Shown here: positions 44,946 through 57,282 of the stretch, piece by piece | Layout of the letters: each line of letters starts with the position of its first letter | Numbering within the stretch: the first letter of the stretch is position 1 | NCBI RefSeq assembly: GCF_000321225.1 | Contig: NW_004450478.1 | Span: 2,885,634 to 2,949,633 of the forward strand | Direction: 5' to 3' | DNA from: Odobenus rosmarus divergens | Taxonomy: Eukaryota; Chordata; Mammalia; Carnivora; Odobenidae | Length of the DNA stretch: 64,000 bases | Position numbers and translations under genes: made by a program | Notes under the pieces: model-generated | The model's database searches: none | What the model was told of the DNA's origin: nothing | Seen by the model: only the letters and a program-made list of their open reading frames with translations

Positions 44946-45500
44946 GAGATTCCCAGGCCTGGGAAATCACCAAAAGTGTGTCCACTGCAAAATTAAAAGT
45001 AAATGTAAAATCTATAGAGTGAAGATTCTATTTTATATGAGGACAAAAAAAATGGCATTCTATTCATTGACAATGCTATAGAAATAGCATGAAATCAATG
45101 AAGACTTATTAGTCAGAATGCTGCTAAAAATCAAAGGATGGAAATCCCACTGGTTTCAAAAGATCTGCAGAGACAAACTATTCTGAATATGCAACAATTC
45201 AAAAATAAGCAGTAAGTACCAAAATAAGAATTTTAACTGCTCCCATATACTGTGCATTAGAAGAGGATAAACAGACAGGTTCAGATTTTTTTTCAATAAT
45301 TTCCATTTTCTAGTTTGTAATAACTGCAAAAAAAAGTTGCATCTAAACACTAGGGGATCTTCAATTTCTATTTAGTAGGTTATTCAGAAAACAGACAAAA
45401 AGATCATAAAGCAAACAATTTGACTGTAAAAATAAAAGGTTAAAGATAGTTCCAAGTCCAATATAGAAAAATTAAAGTCTTAATTTTTAATGAAAAAAAT
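44946..45500. other. Unassigned AT-rich stretch
   Basis: No repeat or gene recognised on either strand. Confidence 0.4.
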
Positions 45501-45509
45501 AGTTTCATG

Positions 45510-45648
45510 GGGTGCCTGGGTTGCTCCGACAGTTAAGCGTCCAACTCTTGATATCAGCTCAGATGATGATCTTAGGGTCGTGAGTTCAAGCCCTGCTTTG
45601 GGCTCCACACTGGGCATACAGTCTACTTTAAAAAAAAAAAAAAAAAAA
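45510..45648 (+). mobile_element. Short old-type CAN SINE (no CT body)
   Basis: Head ggtgcctgggttgctccgac, cgtccaactcttgatatcag, B box gagttcaagccctgctttgg, then gtctacttt and an A18 tail with no CT-rich 3' body. This shorter form is the older one. Duplication agtttcatg (45501-45509) and ggtttcatg (45649-45657). Confidence 0.92.
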
Positions 45649-46122
45649 GGTTTCATGATGAAATATACCATTTCTCACTTTTTTCCGTAGCTCATGTGAA
45701 TACAACTCCTCCTTTAACTACAAAATGGCAACATAGTACTTGGACACCTATTCGTATCAGAAAATTGGGGAAATTACCTAGGGAGGGAAGGCAGTTGTGA
45801 ATGGATAGTGAGGTTAACGTTTTCATATTTCCTCCTAGCCTTTGTTCTGTCCATTACATATCTACTTCCATTTTACATAATCGTGATCATACGAGATAGT
45901 TTTAACACAACAGGCCATGACAAGATTCAAAAGCTTTAATAGATAAAATGGGTATCTAATGGTTTGCATTAATTCCTACCGAAATTGACCATTTTTTCAT
46001 CCTATAAAAATATTGTGAATCAGTTCAACAAAATGTACATGTATCATGCTTTAAGTTTAAATACTAGAGGAAATGGTTTTAAGATTTTATACCCAAAAAG
46101 ACATTTCCTTTAAAAATTTTTT

Positions 46123-46310
46123 TTAAAGATTTTATCTATTTGAGAGAGAATGAGAGAGAGAGAGAGAGAGAGAGCACAAGAGGGAAGAGGGTCAGAGGGA
46201 GCAGACTCCCTGCTCAGCGGGGAGCCCAATGTGGGACTCGATCTGAGGACTCCAGGATCATGACCCAAGCTGAAGGCAGTTGCTTAACCAACTGAGCCAC
46301 CCAGGCGCCC
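46123..46310 (-). mobile_element. CAN SINE, antisense, with (GA)n expansion
   Basis: T tract, aaagattttatctatttgag, a (GA)n run at about 46150-46172, cgatctgaggactccaggat and head gagccacccaggcgccc. Perfect 17-bp duplication tcctttaaaaatttttt at 46106-46122 and 46311-46327. Confidence 0.96.
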
Positions 46311-46429
46311 TCCTTTAAAAATTTTTTACTTCAACAGCATTAAGGTTTTTTAAAAAAATTCATTCAAGTTAACAAAAGTCCTTGATTAATTTATGGACTT
46401 TATAAGAATGTACCAATTCAGGAAATATC

Positions 46430-47360
46430 AGATTGAGTGCTCAGGGAAGGTTTCAGATGGAAAATATATTTGAGCTGGTTCTTAAGTAAGGTTTGAACTG
46501 CTACAGAAAAATGACAGCCAGGAACCAGAGAACACCTTAAACACATTTGGCTACAATAAATTTATGAACTGTTCAGGAAGGAATGTCAAAGATAATGACC
46601 AAGACAGGCCTGCAAGAGCAGAGGTGACAGCTAACATCATGGGAATAGGTCAGATAGTTAAGGTAGACTAAACGGGTAATAACTGAAAATCAAGGTCTAA
46701 CTCTTGGGAAATTACCCAGAAAGAGTTGGAGAAAAAAAAAATCCCATGTGCAAAAAATAGAAAAAAGAACCATCAAAGCATTACAAACTTAGAGTAAGGC
46801 CAGAATTACCAAAATTCAGCAAGGAGACCATTTTAAGCAGGGCAACATCCCATGCTACAGAGGGGTAAGAAAACAGCAGCTGAAAATGCCAATGGATTCA
46901 GTGGTAAGGACATTCAAGAATTCAGTTTCGACAAGAACAAGCAGAGATACTTTCCAGATTTTGCAGTTTACCTTTCCCAAAGAGACCAGCACAAACCCAA
47001 GTTCCCTTATTAGCCAAGTTGGTAATGCATAGGGAAACTGAAAATCCAATCCATTTTTCAAAGAATGACCAGGCTGGTCTCGGGCCAGGTCACACATATC
47101 TCTGGGGAAGAACATCTCAGGGCAAAGCAGAGAGCAGAGAGAACATGGCTAACATGCAGAAGGCAGTGCAGAGAGACTGCCAGTGAGTAAAAAACAGGGA
47201 AGCAAGGGTGGGTAAGATGGGACGTGAAAGGGCTGACAGGGCAGATCCTGCAGGTCACTGTAAGACCCTCCACTTTTCTGGATTAGGGAACCACTGAAGG
47301 TTTGAGCAGAAGGAAAAACCACATGACTCAGAGCCCTGAAACAAGGAATAGCAAAACTGA
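46430..47360 (+). repeat. Old unnamed mammalian repeat (probable)
   Basis: gtgctcagggaaggtttcag, atttgagctggttcttaagt, gacaggcctgcaagagcaga, then ggtcactgtaagaccctcca, gaaccactgaaggtttgagc and accacatgactcagagccct follow the order of a long ancient interspersed repeat that I know by pattern (..tcagggaaggcctctctgag, ..gagggttttgagcagaggag). It is the same type as at 640-1130 and 61600-62110. Confidence 0.45.
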
Positions 47361-47692
47361 ATGACCGGAGCCATTCCTACAGGGCTTTGTGTTTAGCAAC
47401 AACAGTATTGAAGAACTGATTCACTGTGCTAAGTTTGTCATGAGCTCTATACAGCACACGTGCCATAAACCAGGAACAAAGTTGGGCCCAGGACAGCAAG
47501 AATCACCTGGTCCCACTGACTCCTAATGAGGGAAGCCACGTGCCCAGTTACCAGGAGGTACTATAGAAACGATCCTTTCTCTAAGCGTGCCAGGATATGG
47601 GGAAAAAAAAAAAAAAAATGAGCAAGTGCTTCTCTAGAGGTAGGCAAGCATTAACTACGTAAGCAAGTTAGTTACAATTTTAAAAGGAACCC

Positions 47693-47811
47693 GGGGCACC
47701 TAGCTGGCTCAGCGGAGCATGGGACTCTTGATCTTGGGGTTGGGAGTTCGAGCCCCACGCCGGATACAGAGATTACTTAAAAATAAAGTCTTTACAAATT
47801 TTTAAATAAAC
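47693..47811 (+). mobile_element. tRNA-Lys-like CAN SINE, short old type
   Basis: The copy ggggcacctagctggctcag .. gagcatgggactcttgatct .. gggagttcgagccccacgcc keeps the tRNA-Lys(CUU) layout: A box, anticodon-loop actcttgat and B box. The expected cloverleaf pairing is degraded and the 3' end runs into gagattacttaaaaataaag. It has no CT-rich body. It is a SINE and not a tRNA gene, because the acceptor stem is replaced by the SINE head and tail. Confidence 0.88.
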
Positions 47812-48280
47812 GGGAATCCAAAATATGGATTACATTTTTTAAGTCTTTTATAGGGAAAACCAATCCCTTAAGTGTTAAAAATCAAGTTACCTTTGGTTTT
47901 ACCTTTTGACGAAACAGGAAGTGAAGATAAAGACAACCAATTGAAAACTTAGATTATTTACTCAGATCTACTCATAAGTGGAAATTTTTGGTCCCTGCAT
48001 TCCATGTCTGTTCAATGATGCTTTCCAAGTCATTTAAGTAGTGAATATTGCATGTGAAAATAAGTTATTAGATAAAAGGCAAGGTTATGTAAGAATCTAA
48101 CATGTATTAGAATTTACTTATGGAATATAGACCGTTCTGTTTTTCAAGGTTACTGAAACAACTCGGTTGTAAAGATTCAAAGCATCCAAGCCACTAAGAA
48201 TAGAATTTTATAGTTAACAATTTGGTTTTATTAGTTGACTTATAAGAGTACAACACTTTGCCAGCTAAGAGAATATATTT
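47812..48280. other. Unassigned AT-rich stretch
   Basis: Left flank of the long inverted repeat; no repeat or coding sequence recognised. Confidence 0.4.
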
Positions 48281-48557
48281 ATCACATGCATATACAAGTA
48301 TACATGTCTACCATGCAGGTCTCATTTGTGTAGTAACATTTACTTTATAACTACAGATCCGTTTTCCATTTGTAATGTTGACCATTAACCCCACAAAATC
48401 TCCACCCTAAACAATTAGTTTTGAGAGTTTTGGACAGTTTAAACTCCAGTACAAGCATTAAAAGGAGTTTTTTCATCCTGGCTAAAACACTGCTAGCAGT
48501 GATGCCCTTAGATCACTGCATATAGCCTCTAGCATGGCAGTCTACAAAAGAGCACTG
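48281..48557 (+). repeat. Left arm of a long inverted repeat
   Basis: This arm matches the reverse complement of 49344-49592 over its whole length with small indels, by eye about 80 percent. Shared blocks: atcacatg.atatacaagta, tctcatttgtgta, ttgtaatgttgaccatta, ccccacaaaatctccac, gatgcccttagatc and cctctagcatgg. One indel is in the atttactttataactacaga part, which the right arm lacks. It does not match any transposon that I know. Confidence 0.88.
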
Positions 48558-49343
48558 AAAAGAAAATAAGCAATCTACCATCACCAACTTCCAGATTCCT
48601 TCTGGCTTTCTTGCTCTGTCTTTTCTGTACCACTGTATACCAGAGCTGAGTGGACTCAAGGGTGCCAGAGTCACATCAAATCTCCTTAAGGGACACACTG
48701 GTACACAGCATAGATGCCCAACAGAGCCTGAGGGCCTAATACTATCATATCTAAAACTGATGAAACAATTACCCAAAAGTAGCCACTAATGTATGGTGAT
48801 TAATAAAAAATAAAAATAAAAAATAAAATTAAAAAATTAAAAAAGTAGCCACATACTACAAACTGAGAAAGCCTTATAGTGGCAGCCTCCAACTTATAAG
48901 GGGTTTTATTATTGCATCAAGTATCTGAAAAAGCACAAAACAATTTTTCCGAGTTAAAACACTTTAGGAATGGCAGGAAGTTGATAAACATGATAAAATG
49001 TACCATACTAAACAGAAGCCAAAATACGCTTCATGGCAAAGTGGAGAACTTCTCTTCAAATCTATCCGATTTAAAAAAAAAAAAAAAGGTATTACCATCA
49101 TTAAAATCCCTTTGCAAATTCTTAGTGTGATATGAAATGGATAGCAAAGTATTGTATAAATTGCTCTATTATTTGCAGATACACTATCTATAGAAAAGAT
49201 TCTTTACTAAAGCCATGTATATAATAAAACTTGCATGCTCATACACCAAAAAGGTAGAAAGGTTGTGAATATAAAGGTTATTTATTGCAACACAATGTCT
49301 TTTTTTAACTAATATTCCAGAAAATACAAGTCTATCAAACTAT
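48558..49343. other. Loop between the arms of the long inverted repeat
   Basis: About 786 bp, AT-rich, no coding sequence. It contains an L1 micro-insertion (48787-48840) and an A15 run near 49073-49087. The inner sequence has no further symmetry that I can see. Confidence 0.6.
48787..48840 (+). mobile_element. L1 micro-insertion (about 54 bp)
   Basis: Only taatgtatggtgattaat plus an A-rich (aaataaa)n tail is present, which fits the last bases of a carnivore L1 3' end. The direct repeat aaaagtagccac flanks it (48775-48786 and 48841-48852), so it is a real insertion that was extremely 5'-truncated. Confidence 0.75.
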
Positions 49344-49592
49344 CACTGCTGTTTCACAGACTACCATGCTAGAGGTTACATGCAGAGATCTAAGGGCATC
49401 ATTTAGCAGTCTTTTACCCAGGCTAAATTCTTTTTAGTGCTTGTATTGGAGTTTGAACTGTTTAAAACTCTTCAAACTATTTAGAGTGGAGATTTTGTGG
49501 GGGTAATGGTCAACATTACAATTGGAAAGTGCGTCTTTCTAGTACACAAATGAGACACATATGGTATATATATACTTGTATATACATGTGAT
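49344..49592 (-). repeat. Right arm of a long inverted repeat
   Basis: Partner of 48281-48557. Shared blocks read on this strand: ccatgctagagg, gatctaagggcatc, gtggagattttgtgggg, taatggtcaacattacaa, tacacaaatgaga and tacttgtatatacatgtgat. If transcribed, arms this similar could pair over nearly their full length. Confidence 0.88.
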
Positions 49593-50235
49593 AGTCAAAC
49601 TATCAGTAGAAATTGACAAAATAAAGCTTATTTTGAAAGAATGTCAAATAGAGAAATATGAAAGGGACAAGGCAGTTTAGCCCCACCTTGCACAATACAT
49701 ACTACCACTAAAAATCAAAATTAAAGCAGATGGAGGAAAAACAAATTAGAAGTCTAAGATCTAATTATATGGGATGTATGATAAATTTACTATCAAGCTC
49801 AAGATTTAGGAAAAATAACTAGGTAATGCAGCACCACAGAAAACTTTCCATTGAAATGTACTTTGTAGCATAAAGCATGCTACAGCAACCATAAATTTTA
49901 AGCCAATTTATTAGAGGTGAAGATGAAAGTTGAGTATTTATTAGGTTTCCATAGGGATATTAATTTCTCTCAAAGCTTGCTATCAGAGTAGCAAAAAAAA
50001 AAAAAAAAATCCAAGGATCTGATTATGGGGTGGGGGGGGCAGAACAGAACCTCTCTCCCTACCATAAAATAGTCAAAGAAAAAGAAAAAGAAAAAAATTG
50101 ACTTGGATTCTCAACTACTCTAAAACCGTTCTTAGAAGAACTGAAGATCTTCAAGACTGAGTCAACTGAATCCAAATTTCAAGAGCCTAATTCCTACTAA
50201 GCGTGGTACTCAGAATTTTCTACTCTAAGCCAACT
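49593..50235. other. Unassigned; A17 and G7 runs near 49990-50040
   Basis: No repeat or gene recognised, other than short homopolymers and (gaaaaa)n at about 50080-50097. Confidence 0.4.
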
Positions 50236-50480
50236 ATCCAGTACGAACAGTCCTTCAGTCAGAGTCCCAGAAAGAGATGGGACACTCAGAATGGGATAAA
50301 AGGAATTTTTTTTTTTTTTACAATAGAGTGATTTACAAGGTGTGAGCATAACAGAACCACAAGGGATGGAACTCTGGCCTAGACAACAGTGGCTGAACTG
50401 TTACCACTCCTAGACCAGAAAGAGGTGATGGAGCAGTCACTGCCACTCCGAGAAACAGTGATACAGTTGGTTGCTTTGTG
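50236..50480. repeat. Possible old LTR fragment
   Basis: cagtcagagtcccagaaaga, acactcagaatgggataaaa, gagtgatttacaaggtgtga and ggtgatggagcagtcactgc remind me of an old mammalian LTR, but I cannot name it. A T14 run near 50308 interrupts it. Could also be unique DNA. Confidence 0.25.
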
Positions 50481-52876
50481 GAGAGCAGTGAGCTCTGGCT
50501 AAGGAGCACAGCCCACTCCAGATGATCTTAGGGGGCAGAGATGGGGGATGACTACTCGGACTTCTGTCTTCCCCCTATACCTCCAGCTTCAGCCAGGTTC
50601 CCCAGAGCCAAACCTAACCAGAAGCCTGAGGCTAAGAGTCCACACAGGTCAGCCTCTGGGGCTGAAAACAGGGTGAGAAAGGGTGGAAGGTGGGTCTAGA
50701 GGAGCAAACAGAAAAATCTGGTATGACAGGGTGAGCCGAGTCTCAGGACCTCTCTTCTGCTTTAATTCTAGTTTGCAGCTTTGTTCTTGCCAGTTTCAGA
50801 TCATGCCCTAAAACGCAGTGGAAGGCCCCTGGCCATCTGCAACTTTCCTCCATTCCTTTTTAACCATCTCAGAAACTGACAATTAAAAATATTCACAATA
50901 ATCCTAAGTACCAAAAAGTGATAATATGGGGGGGAAAAAATCACTAAGCTTATTATGAAGTCCAACAACCTAGTGCTTACAGAATGACATAAGAAAAATA
51001 AGCACACAGCCTTTGTATGTTGAAGTCCTAACCATGTGAATCTACGTGTTGAAAATGGTATGTGTTAACATTCTAGAAATTCAAAGACCACTATTAAAAT
51101 ATAGAGGTAGGAAAGGGACGAAAACGAGAAAAACAGGTGTCTCACATCACCTAGTAAGGGCCCAGGCAACGCTTAATTTGAAAACAAATCATGATTTTGC
51201 TCTAAAGATAATTAAAGGAAATTAGAGAACTTGTTAAAAGCCTTTTAGTAGCCACAATACCATGGAAGATTTTTTTGGTTTTGGCTTTGTTTAAAAGCAC
51301 CTCAAAAAAAAAAATCTCCAGTCAGGGCAGAAATCAAAAACTGTATGTGAAAGGAATGCACAAAGGAAAGCAATGCTTTAATATCATATGATAAAGGTAC
51401 TTAAAAGATTATGTTGCTTTTCACAACTAGCTAAGGATAACCAAGTTGGAAAAACAAAAGGCTTCCTTAGTGCTCTGTGGCTGCTAGATAATTCCCACTT
51501 CCGAAAAAACACTGACAAGAGCCTGTACTCCTTTACTAAATGGGGTATTTTTCTTTCCTACCAAAAGCAGGATGAAATTTCCCCTCAATACAGAAGGATG
51601 GAGAAGGCAACCCACAGAATTACACCTGTATCTGCCATAATGGAAAAAGCTATCAAAACATCAAAATGTTACATTTAGAAGGAATGTAACTAATCTGCTC
51701 GTACCATTACTTTGACCTTTGAAGTGGCAGTCTAAGAATTACAATCAAACTTTAAAATGAAGGGATATTTGACACAAAGAGGTGACAAACTTGAGATGTA
51801 CTATCAATGATAAAATCTGGTAGCCTCTGGGCAAGCTAACTCAGATGTAGTGATTGCCTCCTCTAACCAGACAGGATCTTGTTTCAAAAGAAATAGATTT
51901 TATCATCAATTGCCCTGGCAATCCTTATCAAAATCTGTTTACAATGCTATTAGCCTCTGAACCTTCCCGACGGCTCAGTCTGATTTCAGCCCAGACCTCG
52001 AGAGCCAGTGAGTTTCATCAAGGTGCTTGGATCAGTCATCTCAAAGGCAACGCTTTGAGAAGGAAATGCACCACCATCCACCCAGTTACTCAAATCTAAA
52101 AGGTAGATTGGAAGTTCATCTACAGGTATGCATCACCAGCCAAATGATAAGAAAGCTACAGACCACCCTCACTGAGGAACATTTCTGAAAATCTGTGGGG
52201 TTATTTATGTTGTCCCAATGACATGGGGGTGAAGAGACAGATGACATCAGATGAGTAGGGGCTAGTTATGCTAAATGATCTACATGAAGGATGGTCCTGG
52301 ACCTTCAAACATCCTCTAGGACATCCACATAGATGAAAGATACACTTATTTGAGCCCAATACTAAGTTTATATAAAAGTATTTATGTGTAGTTCTAAATA
52401 TATACACAATTTTTCAAAAATACAACTACTATGCAAATCTAGGAAAGACCGTATTTTACTAGAAATCTTAACAGTTTTGCTAGTTTGGAAAAATCATATT
52501 GCAGGCCATGTTCTTTGAATCAACAACCGTATACACTTAGGTCACTCTGCCCTGGTGATTGGTACATTCCATGACTTTATATAAATAGGAGCACATGCAT
52601 TTTAAATTAGATCTTCTAGACATCTGTACTCAAGTACTTACACATTGATTTACACGTTAGTTTACTACAGTTATTTTTACTTCGTGTTATAGAAAGTACA
52701 ATGCCCTATCATCCATTTGTTATAAACATTTAAATATGGCTATATGATCAATGAATCCTACTTTAGGACACAAAAAGTGGTATTATGCATTATTGGTTAT
52801 AAAAAAAAAAAAAAGTGCTGGTCCCAACAGAATTAAGAACAAGTGATTCAGTGGTCTCACTACCGAATTTTAAAAT
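50481..52876. other. SINE-free unassigned stretch
   Basis: About 2.4 kb without a recognisable transposon. The longest frame, 96 codons at 51388-51678, has no known domain. No exon supported. Confidence 0.4.
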
Positions 52877-52888
52877 GAACATATTTAG

Positions 52889-53073
52889 GGTGCCTGGGTG
52901 GCTCAGTTGGTTAAGCGACTGCCTTCGGCTCAGGTCATGATCCTGGAGTCCCAGGATCGAGTCCCGCATCGGGCTCCCTGCTCAGCAGGGAGTCTCCTTC
53001 TTCCTCTGACCCTCTTCCCTCTCGTGCTCTATCTCATTCTCTCTCTCAAATAAAATCTTTAAAAAAAAAAAAA
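52889..53073 (+). mobile_element. CAN SINE
   Basis: ggtgcctgggtggctcagtt, gactgccttcggctcaggtc, body with ctctgaccctcttccctctc, A13 tail. Perfect 12-bp duplication gaacatatttag at 52877-52888 and 53074-53085. Confidence 0.96.
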
Positions 53074-53085
53074 GAACATATTTAG

Positions 53086-55349
53086 AAAAAGTTTGCACCC
53101 TCGTTCTCCAACATTAGTTTTTAGATCCTTTCCTTGCAAATTTAGGTTGTCATTCACATATTTGAAATCTCCTACTCTCCTGACCCAAGACTTCTCATTT
53201 CCTTATAACCCAGCTTCCCCTAAGCTCCCAACAGCAACTACATTAGCCCTGTGGCAAATACAGTCACTTCTCAGCTATAGAAGAAAGCTATCCTGAAGAT
53301 CCTGTCCAGGCTTATATAACTACGGAGACATCTTCCTGAGGCAAAAGACAGGGAATCAAGAAGATCAGCTTAACCACCAGCCCACATTAATGGACTTTGC
53401 ATTAACCTTCTTAAAGAGGGCTACAGGAATCAAAGATTAGCAAGAGGTGTGTCCTGTTCTTGGTTTCATCTCTGGCTATCCAATGTGTCCCTGAATAAAC
53501 TATGATATGTAAGAGCTTTAAATTCTTCAGCTGTAATTAGGCATAGGTATATATACCTAGACATGAAATCATGAGATCAGTTATCAGAACAAAAAATGAC
53601 ACCCTGGAGAGGGAAACAGAGCAAAGCAAAGTTGGTGCTTTGATACAAAGGATAATAGTTTAAAATGCACAGGCAGCAATGCGTGCGTGAGCTCTCTAAT
53701 GAAGAATCTAGTTCCTTGGGAAGTTAGGCTGTCATGCCAGATTACAACATCTGACAAAGAAAAGATAATTTCACCATAAAATTAAGCAGTCTGGCAAGAC
53801 AGACTATAGAAAGCCTGACTTGAAATTCTACACTTATCAGAGTACAAGAAAGAGAGTCAGTTAATGAAGAGAGTGTAAAGAGGGCCTCGGTGTAAGGGAT
53901 CTGAAATAAGAAGAGCCTACAAAATGAAACGGGGGTTGAGGGGGCACCAAAGATTGAAAGTGAAAACAGGATCCAGGTGGAGGACAAGTTAGAAGGCATT
54001 ATGAGCACATAGGTCTGATAAAAAGGTGAACAAGGAATTCAAAAGAAGTACATTGTATCTGAAAGGAAACTAGGATACCCAGCAGAGAAGTGCTCACAGA
54101 TGAGCAAGGTAGGAATTCAGTTTCCAGGCAACTAGGGCACCAAGATGAGAACAGGGCTGAACACCAGCCCAGCAGAAAGCTGAGTCTATGGCTTTCTGCT
54201 TCCAAACTCCTCATACAAGCCCAACAAAAGACAAAACTAGCCCCGCCTGGGAGGGGTGAGGCTGAACCTACAAGATGGGGTTAAGTGTCAGGACTTAAGT
54301 CGGATTTCACATTCATATTAAAATTCATCTTCTAAGATCAGTGGCAAACTCTTTCATAGCTTTAAAGCTAAGACTGCTTGCCCTTTCCTCTAAAAAGGGA
54401 CACTTACTAGGAATCTTGGTCATCCCTGCAATCTAGATTGGTCACCGAAGAGACGTGTATCTGCAATCATATCTAGGAGTTCCCCTCTCAAAGAACATGC
54501 CATAACAAGGCATTATCACCGGACAGCCTATATCCTATTTACACACAGGGAACATTTTAGAAGACTGGCACTCAAATATTAGAATGGAAAATATAGGTTA
54601 AGTAAGTAGAATATACCTCTTAAAATACCTCTACAGTTATGCATCCTAAATTACCGTTTGCAGACAGGAATTCAGGTATAATGTATGCAACCATGTGACA
54701 ACACCACCCAAAACCACACCAAATAAAGGATTGGAAATCAGAGGTTTGATGTGGTTAGAAAGGTCAGCTATTTAAGAGACAAAAGAGATTTACAGCAGGC
54801 GATTTTAAGAGACTGAGCAAAACTCAGATGTATAGACATGTGGCCTAAATATTTAAATGAAAAGATGTACCAATATTTTATTCTGAGGTTTTGTTGCCAA
54901 CTCCATATATATGCGTGTGTATGTATATATATATTGTCGGTTATGTTTTCTCCAGTTTTTCTTACCCCGTAAGCTCATAGCAGGGCAAGATCAAGGTGCT
55001 TCTGAGAAATTTAAAACTTCAAATTAGGCTTTTTAATCACCATTTCCCCACTGATAGGATCTGAGCCAGATAGATATCCTCAGTTTTCTACCACAAATAC
55101 TAGGAATGAGGGAGAAGAGGGGTTATTGCTGTCCATCAGAAGCAGGATAATGGCCACAAAAGATTAAGATGATTAAGAGCTTTCTCAAAGTCCTTGGATT
55201 GGTGGCTGTGTGACATCACTGTCAATCCTTTATCACATCTTTGAAAATCATCATGCCCCAAGCTCAGACCTCAGGCTGGGCTGGATGTGTACGGAGTTAT
55301 AACTAAGGAGTATTCCCTTCATTAAATCCCAATTTCTTTGCATGGTACC
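53086..55349. other. SINE-free unassigned stretch
   Basis: Purine-rich in 53700-54300. A (TA)/(TG) patch at about 54905-54935. No gene or repeat that I can name. Confidence 0.4.
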
Positions 55350-55680
55350 CAAACATCCACAATTTGACCTTTCCAACTTTATCACCCCTCCATGTCTGTT
55401 ATACTGCAAATCCCACCAGATTATACCAACTACTCTCAACATAACTGCCACTCTCCTATTCCTTTGAACCATCTCCTTTTAGTCTTAAGACCTCATTCAA
55501 ATGCCATCTCCTTGGTGCCTTCTCCAATCACCCCGATTAAAATCAGCCCTCTTGCATAAATGTCCCATGTGTTTATTTCAAGTTTGTTTTTCCCCAGATT
55601 TTTTTTTTTTTTTACATGAAGCTTCATTTATAAATCTCTCCCACTGTACTAACTATCCCACTGCAACCTTCAGCCTGAAG
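55350..55680 (+). repeat. L2 LINE 3' region
   Basis: gacctttccaactttatcac, tgccactctcctattccttt, cctcattcaaatgccatctc, cttggtgccttctccaatca, ccccgattaaaatcagccct and tatttcaagtttg follow the L2 consensus (caaatgtcaccttctcagag aggccttccctgaccacc) in order. Interrupted by a T15 run at about 55600. Confidence 0.65.
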
Positions 55681-57095
55681 CAGGCCCTCATATTGAGGAG
55701 GAAGATCTTCAAACCTCGAAGTTTGGGGTTTTGACTACAACTTAAAATTGAACATTAATTACCAAAATGAGATTTGTAGGACTACAGGCAGCAGAACTGA
55801 TCTATTACCCAAGTTATTACCCAGGAAAAGTTACAGTACCTACTGGACATTCCATCCAAGGGGGGGAAAATAGGCGTTTGAAGGAACACAAAGTTGTATT
55901 GTTTTTGCACATCAGCACAATGGTTAAAATATCAAGAGAGAAAACTGGCACATATACCTCTATCCTAAAAATCCAGGGGTAAGGAAATATGCTGAGTTCT
56001 AGCTGTTTATCTGCAGGGATTTCACGATTAGGTTTGAGACATTTATTGTAATGCAAGGTACTAAATGGTAAGCATTGCATCTTACATATTCCACTTAGTC
56101 ATATTAAAATTAAAGTGCTGAGGATGTTCAAATATTAAGTGATAAAGGTACTATAAAACCTAGTAAGCAAAGTTTATTCATCTCTAAGGAATAAAAAGAT
56201 GAAAAACTGATTTAACAAGCCTGTGCAAGAAAAATTGCTTCATATGCTAGAAAGATTGTATACTAAATTGTAGCCTAAAGCAAAAGGTACAAATCTCTCA
56301 AATATCAAGAAAATTATGGTAATTTTTTAACCAGTGTTGAGAAGCTTTATGGATGAGTTTCTCAAGTCTCAAAAGTAAACTCTAGGTTGAGTTTAGTCAG
56401 ATGCAAAAGTCGCCTAATACAGGAAATCTAAAGCCAAGGACGAGGTATTTGAAGTGCCACCCCAATTTTAAAGTGAAATATATTCAGGGATTTAGCATGA
56501 GAATTACAGAAATAAAAGTTGTGATGGAAGCTATTAAATAGAAGTCTGTGCTAACTCTAACAGCCGAAGACAGACCAGTTATTTACATCTAGGTAGGGAA
56601 CAACAACAAATAGACCCAAACACAGTCAAAACTCAAGTTCCAGTAAACGATAAAGCTGATGTGATGATTTTACCAATCAATGTCACTGAACTAAAAGGAG
56701 CCCCAGGAAGCTGGTAAATATTTCTGGGTGTGTATGAGCATATTTCCCCAGAGATTAGCATTTGAATTAGGAGACAATAAAGTTTGTCCTTTCCAATGTT
56801 GATGGACATCATGAATCCAATAAGAATCCAATTAACACAAAAAAGGTAGAGAAGGGTCCATTTGCTGACTGTGTAGCACCATCCATCTTCTCTTGCCCTT
56901 GGACATCAGTGGTCTTGGCTTTTGCATCTTCAAACTTGTATGAGGACTTAAACCACTGGTCCTTCAATTCTTATGCCTCTGGACTCAGAATTACGTCAAT
57001 GGCCTTCCTGGTTCTCTAGCTTGCTGACAGCAGATTGCAGAATTTCTTGGCCTCCATAATCAGGTGAGCCAATTCCCTTATTAAACCTCTTCTCT
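55681..57095. other. Unassigned stretch
   Basis: No SINE or LINE recognised. At about 56840-57060, ccatcttctcttgcccttgg .. gcatcttcaaacttgtatga .. cctcataatcaggtgagcca may be a decayed repeat; it is not assigned. Confidence 0.4.
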
Positions 57096-57096
57096 T

Positions 57097-57282
57097 GGGG
57101 CACCTGGGTGGCTCAGTTGGTTAGGCAATTGCCTTCAGCTCCGGTCATGATCCTGGAGTCCCGGGATGAAGTCCCACATCGGGCTCCTTATTTGGCGGGA
57201 AGCCTGCTTCTCCCTCTGACCCCTCTCCCCCCTCTCATGCTCTCTCTCCTCAAGTAAATAAAATCTTAAAAAAAAAAAAAAA
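57097..57282 (+). mobile_element. CAN SINE
   Basis: ggggcacctgggtggctcag, aattgccttcagctccggtc, gggaagcctgcttctccctc, A15 tail. Flanks taaacctcttctc and aacacctcttttctc are a decayed duplication. Confidence 0.94.

Noticed and set aside
47693..47770. Genuine tRNA-Lys gene
   Set aside because: The acceptor stem is replaced by SINE head and tail sequence, and pairing is degraded.
53700..54300. Purine-rich segment as a coding exon
   Set aside because: Frames of 64-88 codons occur on both strands and none looks like a protein; purine bias alone is not evidence.
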